From positions 15,422,857 to 15,486,856 of the forward strand of contig CM053331.1 in assembly GCA_028583605.1 (NCBI GenBank): a DNA stretch of 64,000 nucleotides, in the 5' to 3' direction. The DNA is from Dastarcus helophoroides (taxonomy: Eukaryota; Arthropoda; Insecta; Coleoptera; Bothrideridae). A program made the translations under genes and the position numbers. The notes beneath the pieces were generated by a model. It ran no database searches, had not been told where the DNA came from, and worked only from the letters and a program-made list of their open reading frames with translations. Below, piece by piece: positions 22,745 to 33,906 of this stretch. The first letter of the stretch is position 1, and each line of letters starts with the position of its first letter.

Positions 22745-25560
22745 GGTGAGGCTCTCACAATTGAAATTGAATCATTTTTACTTATGCATGATTTTGAAAT
22801 TTTATGAAAATTTCCTTTTGTTGTAATTAAAAACTAAAAGAAAGTTCATTTTTGGAATACACACTTTTTCTACAATCAATCCAAATATTTATCAAACTGA
22901 TAACTGTGTCTCAGTTAAAAGCAAAAACATTTATTCGCAATTTGCAATAGGTCGATAACTAACGCAGTTTATGAGATCGCTTGGATCGCGCTAAAATGCA
23001 GCAGCAACTACTGCGTTGCGTTAACCAGTGCTAACTCCGAAAATATTAATCTAAATGAAATAATGTAAAAGACAAATTTAATCTGCGTTACTATAGGCCA
23101 CTGCAATTATAATTTTTTAGTGAAATAATTCGAAGAAAGCTGAAAATCATTTTAATTATTTGGTATTATATGTGCTATATGAGTAAGTAGGTGAGTTTAC
23201 CCTTCTATCCCAAAAAAACGGCGAAATTTTTGCACTTTTTTCCAATGATAACTCATACTCAAACGCTTCTTACGGAAAAAATAATTATTACAAAATATTT
23301 AGAACTTTAAATTTTGATTAAAATGGGTAGTCGAAACTTGAAATTTGGTGCAATGATATAGCAGCAACTGACAGCCAATGAAGGGCATTTTTTTGCCCAT
23401 TTTAAGAAATTTGTACTAACTCACTATCCATGCCTACGTAACTTTGAAACTGCTATTCTGACCTAAAAACTTGTAGAATAAATGTTGTAGAGCATTAAAT
23501 TTTGCGTCAAGGGAGTACCAAAATAATTAATTTCGTGCAATTTTACGCACAAATCCAAGACGGGTACCTAATTAGATGTTCTCTAGTTTGCATTTTCCAT
23601 ATGCTTGGTATTTAAATTACCTTCATTTTAATTGTGAATCAAATTTAAATGCAATTACCTAGGTGAAAAACAATATGGCAATTTAATAACAATTTTTTAT
23701 TTTTTGTAAAGGTCCGAGAATAGGAAAAAAATAGTAGTTATATTCACACCATTTCTGCCTTGAAATCATCAGGTTCTCAGCATTCATGCATTTCATTCAT
23801 CTAGAAGGAATATCCAAATATAATCATTAACATGCAGACAGCTGGACATATTTTTATTTTATTTCACCCACACCAGGGTGTCATCGGTTAAAACATATAT
23901 CAAATTGGCAAAAAAGTAAGAACCGTTTCTTACTCAATTATCAGGTGGAGTTGGTCATTGATGTTGAAGATAAATAACAGGCAATTTCTAGTTTAGCGAA
24001 TTGCTCTCCTAACAGTATCACATTTGAATTTGGTGGCATGCCTTCAGAGAATACTGATATCCTGCTGCTTTGGTTGGGGCCAACATGGCATGGTTGAGAA
24101 CTGAGAAATTAAAAAGTTTTAGTTTTCTTGGACCGATATAGAACAACACAGAAGTGATAATTACGGACACTGTATAACCCACACTACTGCATTTATTCTT
24201 AAAAACTTACACTGCTCCGACTCCCTCAAAGATCGATTTGCTTCCAGTAGCCTTAAGAACTTAACTTTCTTTTGGCAAAAGAATATTAACCTGATATTGC
24301 ATCCGCTTAAAGCATGTTAAATAAGATGCTTTCCTTCACAATTGCGGAGAATAAAGCTCAGCAGGTTAGAAGAAATTTCAGAATTGAAGTAGTTTTTAAT
24401 TGTATAGTGCAATTAAATTTTATTTAAATTTTGATGGAGTCAAAGGTAATTTGTATGTTCCAAACATGTACAGAGAAACTAAGAGAACAGCTCAATCTAA
24501 TTAGGCAGTCATTTAGGATTTATGTGCTTTTGTATGTTCATTTACCCCAATTTAAATATTTTAATACTCGCTAGACGAAAAGTTTAATGCTCTACAACTT
24601 TATAAGTTTGTCAAAACAGAATAGCAGTTTTTAAGTTACCTGTGCATGAATAGTGAGTTTGTACAAATTTCATACAATGGACACAAAAGTGCCCTTTTTT
24701 GGCTGTCAACTGCAGCTATACCACATCATCGAATTTCAAGTTTCGGGTACCCATTCCAACTAAAATTCAATATTCTACAATTTTTGGCATGACGATTTTC
24801 TCCGTAAAAAGCGCCACTTAAGAAGTATCAAGGAATGCAAAAATGTAGCGGCTTTTTAGGCTAGAAACTTAGGCTCAACCCCTGAAACCATGCAAACTCA
24901 GACAACTTATATTTAACATCAAATAAAGAAAATAAAATTATTTCCAACGTTTTTGGAATTATTTTACCAAGCGCTCCATTTTGGAACTAATTTAACTAGC
25001 CTATAAGTCAAGTTTTTTATTTAAAAAAACTCCTATTATATGATGAAAAACCTTGAAATACAAGCACCTATTTTTTCATAAAACATTTTTTTCTTGCAAA
25101 TCTTGCACAGTTTATCGCCGAATATTTATTACCTATATTAAAATCCAAATTTTATCTTTAGAAACCTAGCAGAAGAGAGAGGAAACGTTTATTTCTGACA
25201 CATTTTGAGCTGAATCTTTAAGACGATTTAACCGAAAGTTATAAAAAAAATATTTTTGAATCCTTAGAGATAGCTGTTTCAAATCATAACTCCCAAAATG
25301 TATTAACTAAAGCTTAAGAGAATGGGAGAAACCAACCTAATGCCCGATTTTACTACAAAATATTTTCTTTTTCTGATCGTTGACTAACGGTATTTACGTG
25401 GGTCTTCTACAATTAAGGCTGTGCAAAATATCAAATTTCTACGTTACCATAATTTCCGAGGAAAACCTCTTTGTGGCAAGCGGCAAAGGAACACGAGAGT
25501 GAGATTACAAGGGTTTTGTTTTTCCTTTCAAGTTGCCAAATCCTAAAAAACGACAAATTT
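22745..25560 (+). repeat. interspersed repeat family D, copy 1, split
   Basis: 22768-23090 matches 59728-60030 (AATCATTTTTACTTATG, AAATACACACTTTTT, then ATCTAAATGAAATAATGTAAA), and 25012-25560 matches 60040-60500 plus 61483-61530 (AAGTTTTTTATTT, TCTTTAGAAACCTA, GATTACAAGGGTT). The interruption at about 23090-25011 contains the foldback element at 23190-24891, which copy 2 lacks. No coding content was seen. Confidence 0.6.
23190..24891. mobile_element. foldback element inside repeat D
   Basis: The left arm (about 23190-23590) and right arm (about 24480-24891) are inverted copies over some 400 bp. ATGGGTA-CGAAACTTGAAAT, TTGACAGCCAA (one change), AAATTTGTAC-AACTCACTAT and GTAGAGCATTAAA are shared. 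The centre (23590-24480) has no recognisable transposase. It lies within a repeat whose sister copy lacks it, so it is an insertion. Confidence 0.7.
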
Positions 25561-25748
25561 TGGGAAAAGCGAAAAAGTGAAAGACATCGATTGAATTATG
25601 TTTCCTGTTAATTACTTTGGTATTATACAAGTAAATTAGGTGGTAAGAGAGTTGTTTAAAAGTAAAACTGTATTTTCATAATTACATGTTGGGTTTTCGA
25701 GATTAGGAAATGCTGAAAATCTTCATGTCGTGGGCTTATAGAGAAATG
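25561..25748. other. spacer, nothing recognised
   Basis: AT-rich sequence between two mobile elements. Confidence 0.4.
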
Positions 25749-26568
25749 CGGCTTTTCATGAAAAACCTAGGAATATCATGAAATGCCGGCATTTAATATT
25801 AAATCTTGTCATTACACCGTCCGCCGGGGCTTTTCATGCATCGCTTAGTTTTTTTTTAGTCATATAGCATTATAAATAGCTGTACACTATGTGCAGGATT
25901 GATTAGATGGCACTTTAGGAAATACATATTTGGAGATTAGAGGTTAGGTAGGTTGTTCTCATTTGTGTTTTGTATTTTGGTATTTGCTTTTTCTTAGTAA
26001 TTGTAGAAATGGAAGTAGACTCTTATAAAGTTGAAATAATTATTTAAAATGCATTATCAAAAATATGAACGAAAATCAAATAAACGTCCATGGAGCACGA
26101 AATATTTAAATAAAATGAAATAAAAATTTTAAATAGTTTTTATTTATGATAAGTTTAAAGAAGCGATTTTCTCCAACTCCTTATTGGCAAGATATTTTAA
26201 ACAAAACAAAAAGAAGAACACTACTAGATGCCACAAAATCATCTCCTGTTTCAATAAACAGTGTTGCCTTGATGTTTATAACAAGCTTATGACTTTATTC
26301 TTTTTTTATCTAAATAAATATTTCTGTTAACATACCTTATTTTATAATATACATCTAATCATAACCGTCAGTATTTCCCTATCATCCTCTATGTGACGTT
26401 TAAGTCATTTTATAATTTGCTGGCAATCCTAATATTGTGCAAAACCGATTGTTGCAACATAAGGCTAAATAAATTCGGCACTTCATAACAAGCCTCGGCG
26501 GATAATAATAATATTTTAAAGGAAATGACAGTATTTCATGATATGCCTAGGCTTTTCATGAAAAGCCG
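25749..26568. mobile_element. DNA transposon relic with CGGCTTTTCATGAAAA ends
   Basis: Inverted ends of about 90-95 bp: the left runs CGGCTTTTCATGAAAAACC, then TATCATGAAAT, then CCGCCGGGGCTT; the right, reversed, runs CGGCTTTTCATGAAAAGCC, then TATCATGAAAT, then CCGCCGAGGCTT. Each end also holds its own small palindrome GGCTTTTCATGAAAAGCC. The 630-bp interior has no transposase. The superfamily is not recognised and no target duplication was found. Confidence 0.7.
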
Positions 26569-26617
26569 TAACGTAAGTAACGTAGTATGGTTGTAAAATT
26601 TGTATTAGTGATTTTGC

Positions 26618-26931
26618 AGTGTAAGGAACTCTCTGGAAATATTTGTTAATGGGAAGCGGCTACGAGATTGAATCATACGGCAGGTAAGCGTTCTAGACGT
26701 TTCAGCGAGTGATAGTCCGATATGTTCGGAAATACTATCTAGAAAACCGGAACGGTATAAATATGCGGTCGTCTTTAACTCATGTCAGTCAGTAAGTCAG
26801 TTAGTAAGATAGTCAAATAATTAGATAGTCTGATAGTTAAGTGAATCATAATTGTAGTGTTCCAAAATAGATTCGAAATATAGTGTTTACAATTCACGGA
26901 GTTTTAATTTTCGAACCGGTAACACGCAACA
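26618..26931 (+). promoter_or_regulatory. TATA plus initiator promoter, possible solo LTR
   Basis: TATAAATA (26756-26763) lies 31 bp upstream of the A of a TCAGTC initiator (26785-26790), the standard arthropod core-promoter spacing. It is followed by repeated AGTCAGT and TTAGTAAG words. The segment begins near a TGTAAGG (26620) and ends near GGTAACA (26924) or CGCAACA (26931), consistent with the size and TG...CA ends of an insect LTR. No matching second LTR, primer-binding site or gag-pol was seen and no clear target duplication. A host promoter is the alternative. Confidence 0.4.
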
Positions 26932-26945
26932 ATATACATACTGAA

Positions 26946-28072
26946 GCCATTACGGAATAATATAAAAGAGTAGTATACTAAGAAATATTAATAGAAATAC
27001 AATTTACTCACAACAGACTTGTATGTCGAGGCACATCTTTTGAAGTAGTAAGCGATGCAAAAGCCCAGATGTTTACATTATACCATTATACCGTGCTTTA
27101 TGAAGTAACGAATAAATTCTATAAAACCCGAATAAACATATTTCAAAAATATGCTCGGAAAAGTCGATTTTTATTTTTAAATTTCCACCTAAACATGTAT
27201 TTTTTAACCCCCCACTCCTTCACCCCTAAAGCTAGCAACCCAAACTTTAAAAATTCAAATAGTAACGTACCCCTGGCGGTACCTCGATTAATAGATCTTT
27301 TTATACTGAATGCAAGATAAAAAAGTTTTTTTTAAGGGGTCAATAAATAAATATATTTGCCGAAATATCATGTTGGCATGTTAGCACTGTTCTGCACCGC
27401 ATATTTGCTTCGCAGTTAACGTCAACCTGCGCGCATGGGACGATTTTGTGTTAAATCTCAGCATACCGGTATAAGTATATCCTGAATTTACTTATCGCAT
27501 TTCATACAAGTAAATCTTATCAGACTGTAGCCTAGGTATTGTTTACCTGGGCGAAACCGGCGCAGGTCGGTAGTTATTTAATGAAGCAAAGATTTCAAGT
27601 TTAAATAGAATGCAAGTGTAAATTGATTAGAAAAATTGGTTTAACAAAATAGTTCACACGAGTAAATGCTTCCAGTAACAGGAAATATGATTAGAAATAA
27701 ATTTGTTTACCTTCGATGACTGGTATGTAAATTCCACCAAGAAAGCATAAAATATATGGAAAAGACGTAAATTACAAATTGTATGGTTTTCTTCATGCGA
27801 CAATCATATTACGCCAGATCTTCATTCATCGCATCATAGAAACATTCCCCTTAAAGTTACTTAGTAATTTCAAAAGTTATCAGAAGACATTTTTGCTGGC
27901 TCATAACTTTTAAATGTGGATATTATCTATAGTCGATAACTGCAATTCTTGGTTGAAGTTTTTTGCGCAACTAAGGCGATAGATTTTTATGATATGACCA
28001 TTTAAATATACGGGATAGATCATAAGTAATGGTACATAGTCCAAGAGTAGAATTTTTGTATAAAAATAACGG
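26946..28072. other. no gene recognised
   Basis: Frames at 27069-27320 (plus) and 27910-28098 (minus) resemble nothing known. A somewhat GC-richer part at 27390-27570 shows no repeat pairing. Confidence 0.4.
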
Positions 28073-29250
28073 ACTTTGCTACATTTACCTGATACCAAAA
28101 GTTGATATTATTAGAGATACAGGGTGTCAAAGTTGAAAAAAAATGTGATTTTTTCGCATAACCAATGAACACATTTCACTATAGACAAGAAATTTGGCAC
28201 AGGGGAGTTTCTTTGGTCAAGAAATTCTAATTTGCTAACAGATTGCCAGTAAGTGATAGGGGGCGTCACCTGCGCTTGTATCATCATAACTTTTTTGTGC
28301 TTTATATGCACTTATTTTGAATAGATATTTTTATTTAGCAACACTTTTTACGTCAAAAATGTAAACTAATTAAATGTTCATACAAACAACCGTTTTCAAG
28401 ATATTTGCCTTCAAAATTTGCAGTACGTTTATTTTAAGTTTCGTAAATGTGAATTTGTCGCAGTAGGTTTCAAAATAAAAGTAATAAAACTGACTCTAAA
28501 ATAGTTTGTATCTATCAAATATTACTTTATTGACATTGTTATTACACATATTTTTTTAAATTTTTAAAGTAAATTTAAATAAAATACCAAAACAAAATTT
28601 ATTTTCAAAATTAAGTCATTCATCAAGTCAATTCATCTCCAAATATCCGATTTGACCACCCAGACTATTAAAATTTTCTTGTGCGGACTCAGAGATCATA
28701 CCTCACATCTCTATGTTAGAAAATAAATTACTTCTTAATTTTTTGGATTTCCTTTATTGAGAATTTCAAAATTTGGGTAATAATATTATCAGCAAAGTAA
28801 TATTTGATATAAATAACTTTCAAAGCTGTCTTATGATTTTTATTTTTTTCAAGCCTACTTCGAAAATTTAATATCTTAGTAATTTGAAACCAAGGCACGT
28901 TAAGCTTTAAAGGCATATCTTGGAAACGGTTGCTTGTATCAACTTTTAAAAAGTGCACCTTTTTACGTAAAGAATATGGGGAAATAAAATAACCCATTTA
29001 AAACTAATATACTTGGGTGCACAAAAAAGTTATGATGATTTAGAATTATGCAGGATAGCGGAGGTAGCTTTCGGTAATATGTTAGCAAATTAGAGTTTGT
29101 CGACTTAAGAAACCCCTTTGTGCCAAATTTTGTGCCTATAGTACAATTCATTCCATAGTTATACGAAAAAATCGAAAATTTTTTTTCAACTTTGACACCC
29201 TGTATCTCTGTTAATATTAACTTTTGGTGAAAGGTAAATGTAGCTAAATC
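28073..29250. mobile_element. foldback element with ACAGGGTGTCAAAG motif
   Basis: The left arm (about 28073-28465) and right arm (about 28850-29250) are inverted copies. GCTACATTTACCT, AGAGATACAGGGTGTCAAAG, AATTTGGCACA, CTAATTTGCTAACA and ATCATAACTTTTTTGTGC are shared in order. The centre is AT-rich and without a transposase. The right arm runs directly into the Harbinger element; frames at 28111-28311, 28728-28997 and 28963-29151 (minus) belong to the arms and are not genes. Confidence 0.7.
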
Positions 29251-29499
29251 ACATTATTTTTATTCACGCGGGTAGCACCCGACACCCGCGTGCGGGTAGG
29301 CAGAATACATATGTTTGCAGCAAGTTATTTGGAGTGGAACGGGTGACCGCGTGCGGATGCGTCACCCGTCGCGGGTATCTTTTGCACCCGCGCCTACTCT
29401 CACGCCTCGCGGACACCCGCTCGCGTGAGAGCCATTGTACATATGATGCACTTTGGTGCGACACGGGTCACACGTGTCTTTGCTAATTTTATTCATAGC

Positions 29500-31173
29500 A
29501 TGGACATGTAGATAGATACTGAAAGGGTTATTATAGAAGTGCAATTACACCCAGTGTTATGGGCATCTCAAGAAATGTACAGAAACAGAGATGCTCGTCA
29601 GGGAGCGTGGATTGAAATATATGAAAACATTGTTGATAATTTTAAGGAACTGAGTATTAAAGAAAAACACAATGTAGGTAAGTGACACTTTATTTTATTC
29701 TTCATTCTAAAATATACATTGATCCTGCCATGAAACTTTGCCATTAGTAACAAAGTATTGGGCAAATATTTCTCGCAACCTATATGCGCTTCTGTTAGTT
29801 TCACCAAACTGCTGACGATCTTAAGAAAACCCAACTATGGTAAGGGTATCTTTCGGATCATATTCGTCTCTTAATCTGATAAAATTATGTAGTAATACAT
29901 GTTGCTTTAATTATCTGACATGCCAGTTCAGTTTTTACATTCATTGCTCGATGATAAATGCGAAATTTATTGGACAATATTCCAAATGTGGATTCAATAA
30001 ATCTTCGAACTCTGCTTAATCTGTAGTTGAAATTTTTTTTCCTATATGTCAGATTGCTTCTACCATATGGGCGCATAACTGTAATAGATAATTCAAAAAC
30101 TTCATCTCCGACAATGACATATGGTACCGGTTCCGTACTTGAAGCTGTTGCTTTCAAGATTAGGCAAAATCTTAGGATTCGGTAGTACTAATAAATTTTT
30201 TTCCAGTTCTGCATAAAATCTACTATTTTTAAAGATATTTGAATCAGATTCTCTTCCTTGAGAACCAACATTAATATATGTAAAGCAGTAGTTGGCATCA
30301 CACATAGCAAGCAATACTATTGAATAGAATTTAGGGAACCGCTGTGTGGAGGTCTGATAATGCGGACATGTTTTCCGTCAACAGCATCAATGCAGTTGGG
30401 AAAATGTGTTTTTTCTAAAAAGCCATGAGCAATATCTTTAAGTCTAGTAATAGTTAACTTCGGCATGCATTGTTCATTAAGAACTATCCATATTGTTTGA
30501 CATACTTGCTTTACAATACCACTTATAATTGTTATCCCAATTTGATACGTGTAATGCATATCTGTGAAAGAGTTACCGGTGGCCAAGTATCTGAAAGAGA
30601 AAATATTGATTTCCTTATTAATTACAACTATTTACTTTAAATACTGTTGCAGAACAAAAAGTACAACAACGTTGGAAGACCGCGCGAGATTGTTATGTGA
30701 AATCCAAATTAGCTCTAAAAAATAAAAAATCTGGATCAAGCAGCAAAAAGGGAAAAACTTATATCTACTACAATATGATGACCTTCCTGGATCATTCTAA
30801 GAACATAGGAGAACCATTTGAGTCAGAAACTCAAAATATAACCCCAGAAAGGGAAGGCGATTCCAATATATCTGTAGAAAATACCAAAATCCAACCATCC
30901 ACTTCTACTGCAGAAGATACAGAGACGTCAAAAATATCCACTGCTACCTCTGGATCTGAAGCAACAGCAACAAAAGGCAAAAGAAAACGTTGTCAATCGG
31001 ATATGACAGATTTTGAAAAAGAAGTATTAACGCATTTAAAAGGTGAAGATATTTCGAAAGATGAAGATTGGGCTTTTTTCCAGTCTATTATAGCCACTAT
31101 TAAGTAATTAAGCCCTTATCAGAAGTTGATGTTTAGGACAAAGATGCTAAATTTGATGTTGAAAGAGAAATAA
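29500..31173 (+). pseudogene. MADF-BESS protein of Harbinger element, two exons
   Basis: Exon 1 (29500-29677) encodes, after a premature TAG at codon 4 (29509-29511), IDTERVIIEVQLHPVLWASQ and ARQGAWIEIYENIVDNF, the first half of a MADF domain (HPVLW and AW motifs). It ends at a donor G/GTAAGTG; exon 2 starts at 30653 after CTGTTGCAG and continues in phase with EQKVQQRWKTARDCYVKSK, the second half. A Ser/Thr-rich linker follows, then a basic KGKRKRCQSD motif and a BESS-like end: DEDWAFFQSIIATIK, a TAA at 31105-31107 (one base from CAA), then LSPYQKLMFRTKMLNLML to a stop at 31171-31173. In PIF elements such proteins assist transposase in DNA binding or nuclear import. Two nonsense codons make this copy inactive. 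Its intron contains transposase exon 2. Confidence 0.7.
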
Positions 31174-31774
31174 GTTACAGTGAATATGCCTCAACAGATT
31201 TATTAGATTATGCCTTAAATAAATTCTAAAGTTATTTAAACAGTTTTACATGTCATATTGCAGAGTTATGTGTACTCCTCCAAGAAATTAGCGACTTTGT
31301 AGTCTTTGGTGGTAAATTTTGAAAATTTTGCGGTGTACATTAAATTCTAAAGTTACTCACTTACAAGATTCGACCTAACGCCAATGGGATAATCAGTGGA
31401 GTGACACACATTTGCAGCCTGGTAGAAAAGAAACAAAAAAGAATGAAGAAAGAAAAATTTATAAATAACAACATGCATTCTTTACTTACCTTAGTGTAAC
31501 TGCAAGTCTCTCGGTTGGCAATATACAAATTCGGTGCAAACTTGACACTTGGAGGGATGGCTCCAATTTACATAATAACTCGTCAAAAGATGTTCTAGAC
31601 ATCCTAAAGTAGTTAAAACATTTGTCATGATTTTCTCGTAATTTCATGTAATTTGTAACGAATGCTCCGCTTAGTAATCTGGTGGCTATCATTGGATGCA
31701 CTTGTAATCTCGAGCATTTGCGGCGTCGTCGTCGACGTGATTAAATAGCACAATAATATTTGTTTCTGATTCAT
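29821..31774 (-). pseudogene. PIF/Harbinger DDE transposase, two exons, broken
   Basis: Exon 1 (31774 down to 31490) runs from a likely ATG through an Arg-rich run and VHPMIATRLLSGAF, FNYFRMS-SFDELL and ERLAVTLR. It stops at AAG/GTAAGT. Exon 2 starts at 30590 after CTCTTTCAG and continues in phase as YLATGNSFTDMHY, the usual continuation in this family. Catalytic residues are visible: Asp in IDAVDGKH, Asp in VGDEVF and Glu in RRFIESTFGIL. The family end LHNFIRLRDEYDPKD lies in another frame, with a stop at 29821-29823. At least four frameshifts (N-terminus near 31725; near 30315 with a few residues lost; near 30140; near 29890) inactivate it. Its intron (30591-31489) holds exon 2 of the MADF gene on the other strand. 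Confidence 0.8.
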
Positions 31775-31940
31775 GATAAACCCGAAATACTTTCTTACCC
31801 GCGTGACACTAAATACAAAACGAAGAAAATTTCACGCGGGTGCCGACGATTACAAAAAACTTCGCGGGTGACGGGTGCTACCCGCGTGACTCTAAAAACG
31901 GCCTAAGATCTGAGCACCCGCTAAAGTTTTCTCTGTTTTA

Positions 31941-32602
31941 CCTTTTAGAGTCACACGGGTAACGGACGGGTGTTCTTCAGATGTTATAAATATTAATGAA
32001 AACAATTATTATTATCTTAATTAATTTAAGTTTATCCATTGATAGCGTCAATATCTGTGTGATAGGATCCTTAAAAATTTCAAGATAATTAAAAAAAATA
32101 CGGCAGTTACAATTAAACTTTTGATGAGATGAGTATAGTTACCTCAAGTGATTAGTTTTTTTATACTTAAAAAAATACACAAACATTTCAGTACTAATAG
32201 TATTCTGTACAGCTTAATAAAAATATTTCTACTTTGTCTGGAATCCTATAAGTAATAAGCTCGAATCCCTAACTACTTGCCCCAATTGTCCTTTCCTTGC
32301 CCAAAGCAAATTCGTCAATAATTACCCTTTCAGTTTCGATATATTCAATATTCATGATTGTACACCATAGAAAAAAATGAACATACGGCCCTTGTTACAA
32401 TGAACGACATGATATGTCCAATGGCTCTAACGCGGGCGAGTGCCCGCGAGGCGTGAGAGTAGGCGCGGGTGCAAAAGACACCCGCGACGGGTGATGCACC
32501 CGCGTGCATCCATTCCATTCTAAATAACTTGCTGCAAACAAATGTATCCTAGCTACACGCGCGCGGGTGACAGGTGCTACCCGCGTGACCCTAAAAACGA
32601 CC
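31941..32602. mobile_element. Harbinger-related non-autonomous element
   Basis: The left end CCTTTTAGAGTCACACGGG and, reversed, the right end CGTTTTTAGGGTCACGCGGG are of the same type as the Harbinger element 37 bp upstream. The right 180 bp match, inverted, the sub-terminal left end of that element (ACCCGCGCCTACTCTCACG and GAGCCATTG occur in both). No transposase. It is probably a deletion derivative inserted next to, or left by, its relative. Confidence 0.55.
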
Positions 32603-32607
32603 TAGGA

Positions 32608-33551
32608 GTTAGGGGAACGCCGGGGAATATCGATCAGGAGGGTAAATCCGATCAGTCAAATTCATTGTCAAATAAACCGCCAATAGTCAATCTTTGTTGC
32701 AAATATAGTTCTTGGTATGGCACATATTATTTGTCGCTAAAATTGACCATATCATACACATCTCCCTGGTAAATAGTTATTTGTATTTAACGGAAATTTT
32801 TTACAAAGGTGTTGGGTAGGAAATCGATAAGTAAACTATAATTTATGCATGCCTAAATCTAGGAACATTAACGAGAAATGGTTGACACCTTTTTATAATA
32901 AAACTAATCGCTGAACTCTAATATAACTTCAAACATTAAAAGATGCAGCGGCTTTATGTGATCTATACATTTTCGGTTAATATCAACCACCGTGATCGAT
33001 AATAACCGAAACCGATAGATATCACTTCTAGCCATAATTATTGAAACCAAATTTATTTAGATGTTATTATTTATTATAGACAAAAAAGCAACATGAAACT
33101 CATGAAAAGAAAATGAAAAGTTTAAAAAATCTCTAGAATATTAAAATTGCCCTGAATGGTATCTAAAGAAGTTGGTAGAAGTGGGCAATAATACTTGCGT
33201 AACGCAGCTCATTTAAAATGTGTAATCTATATGTATAGTACGAAGTTTAGCTAATAATTCAATTTGCAATTCATGCAAAAAATAATTTTATTAAAAAAAT
33301 TTCGACTGCTTTTATTTGATCGGTTTTAACCTACCGCGTAGGTTATAACATCAATCAATTAGATTTCTTTTTTTTTTTTTGTACATTCTTGTTGTTCTGT
33401 TGCTTTTTAATATTACTATTTAGTGAGTTTTAGTGAAATTGCTGCGTACCCTATCTATTCCAACTATGAAAAATGTTAGGTCGGCTATACTGGTTTTTTT
33501 ATTTTAGTTTATATTTATGTGGTCGATTTCCCCGGCGTTCCTCTGTATCTA
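32608..33551. mobile_element. DNA element with GGAACGCCGGGGAA ends
   Basis: Left GTTAGGGGAACGCCGGGGAA faces, inverted, right GTTAGATACAGAGGAACG then CCGGGGAAATCGA across about 940 bp. An internal palindrome AACCTACCGCGTAGGTT is at about 33328-33344. The interior frame (32542-32772) resembles nothing known. Imperfect inverted ends of about 25-30 bp fit a non-autonomous DNA transposon of unidentified superfamily. It abuts the previous element almost directly. Confidence 0.55.
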
Positions 33552-33671
33552 ACATATAGAAAAAATGAATAGTTTTAGAATAACAAATATGATGATTTTA
33601 CAGGCGCCGCCATTAATGTGTGGACGGAGAATAGCTCCTAAGCCTGAAGAGATATCAAAATGAAATGTGGC

Positions 33672-33906
33672 CCAGTGGCATACATCCAAAGGGTAACATT
33701 TTAAAATTATGTTTATTTTATTTTACCAATCATATGCAGTGTGTTGATATAAACTCACTTTTTTTAAATAGAACACCTGCATATTTTTCCACATTTGATT
33801 AGCTTTTTAAAAATGCAGCAAAATAATATCGGGTTTATTGGGGGTTTCGATGGGTTATTTTCATACACTGTGTATGATCACCGCAATAAAAGGTGTACGC
33901 CACTGG
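33672..33906. mobile_element. MITE with CCAGTGGC ends
   Basis: CCAGTGGCATACATCC at 33672 faces, inverted, CCAGTGGCGTACACCTTTT ending at 33906. These ends resemble the CCAGTGGCGTAG palindromes inside the arms of the Tc1/mariner-type element at 2231-4316, so it may be a non-autonomous relative. A further CTAGTGGCGGAC word occurs at about 33962. No coding content. Confidence 0.5.

Larger units (their letters stand above)
29248..31903. mobile_element. PIF/Harbinger DNA transposon
   Basis: The right end, reversed, reads GGCCGTTTTTAGAGTCACG then CGGGTAGCACCCGTCACC; the left end contains TTCACGCGGGTAGCACCCG. TAA flanks both proposed ends (29245-29247 and 31904-31906), the 3-bp target duplication expected of PIF/Harbinger. 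Inside are the two genes typical of this superfamily: a DDE transposase (minus) and a DNA-binding partner, here of MADF-BESS type (plus). The sub-terminal region 29265-29445 also matches, inverted, the right end of the element that follows (32412-32590), so an outer pairing 29248-32602 is an alternative reading. Confidence 0.75.

Noticed and set aside
20788..22749. Protein-coding genes from frames at 20788-21078, 21573-21821 and 22531-22749
   Set aside because: They lie in the degenerate AT repeat and translate to Lys/Asn/Phe/Leu-rich low-complexity sequence.
29264..29544. Arg-rich minus ORFs near the left Harbinger end
   Set aside because: They translate GC-rich terminal repeat sequence and overlap the MADF first exon antisense.
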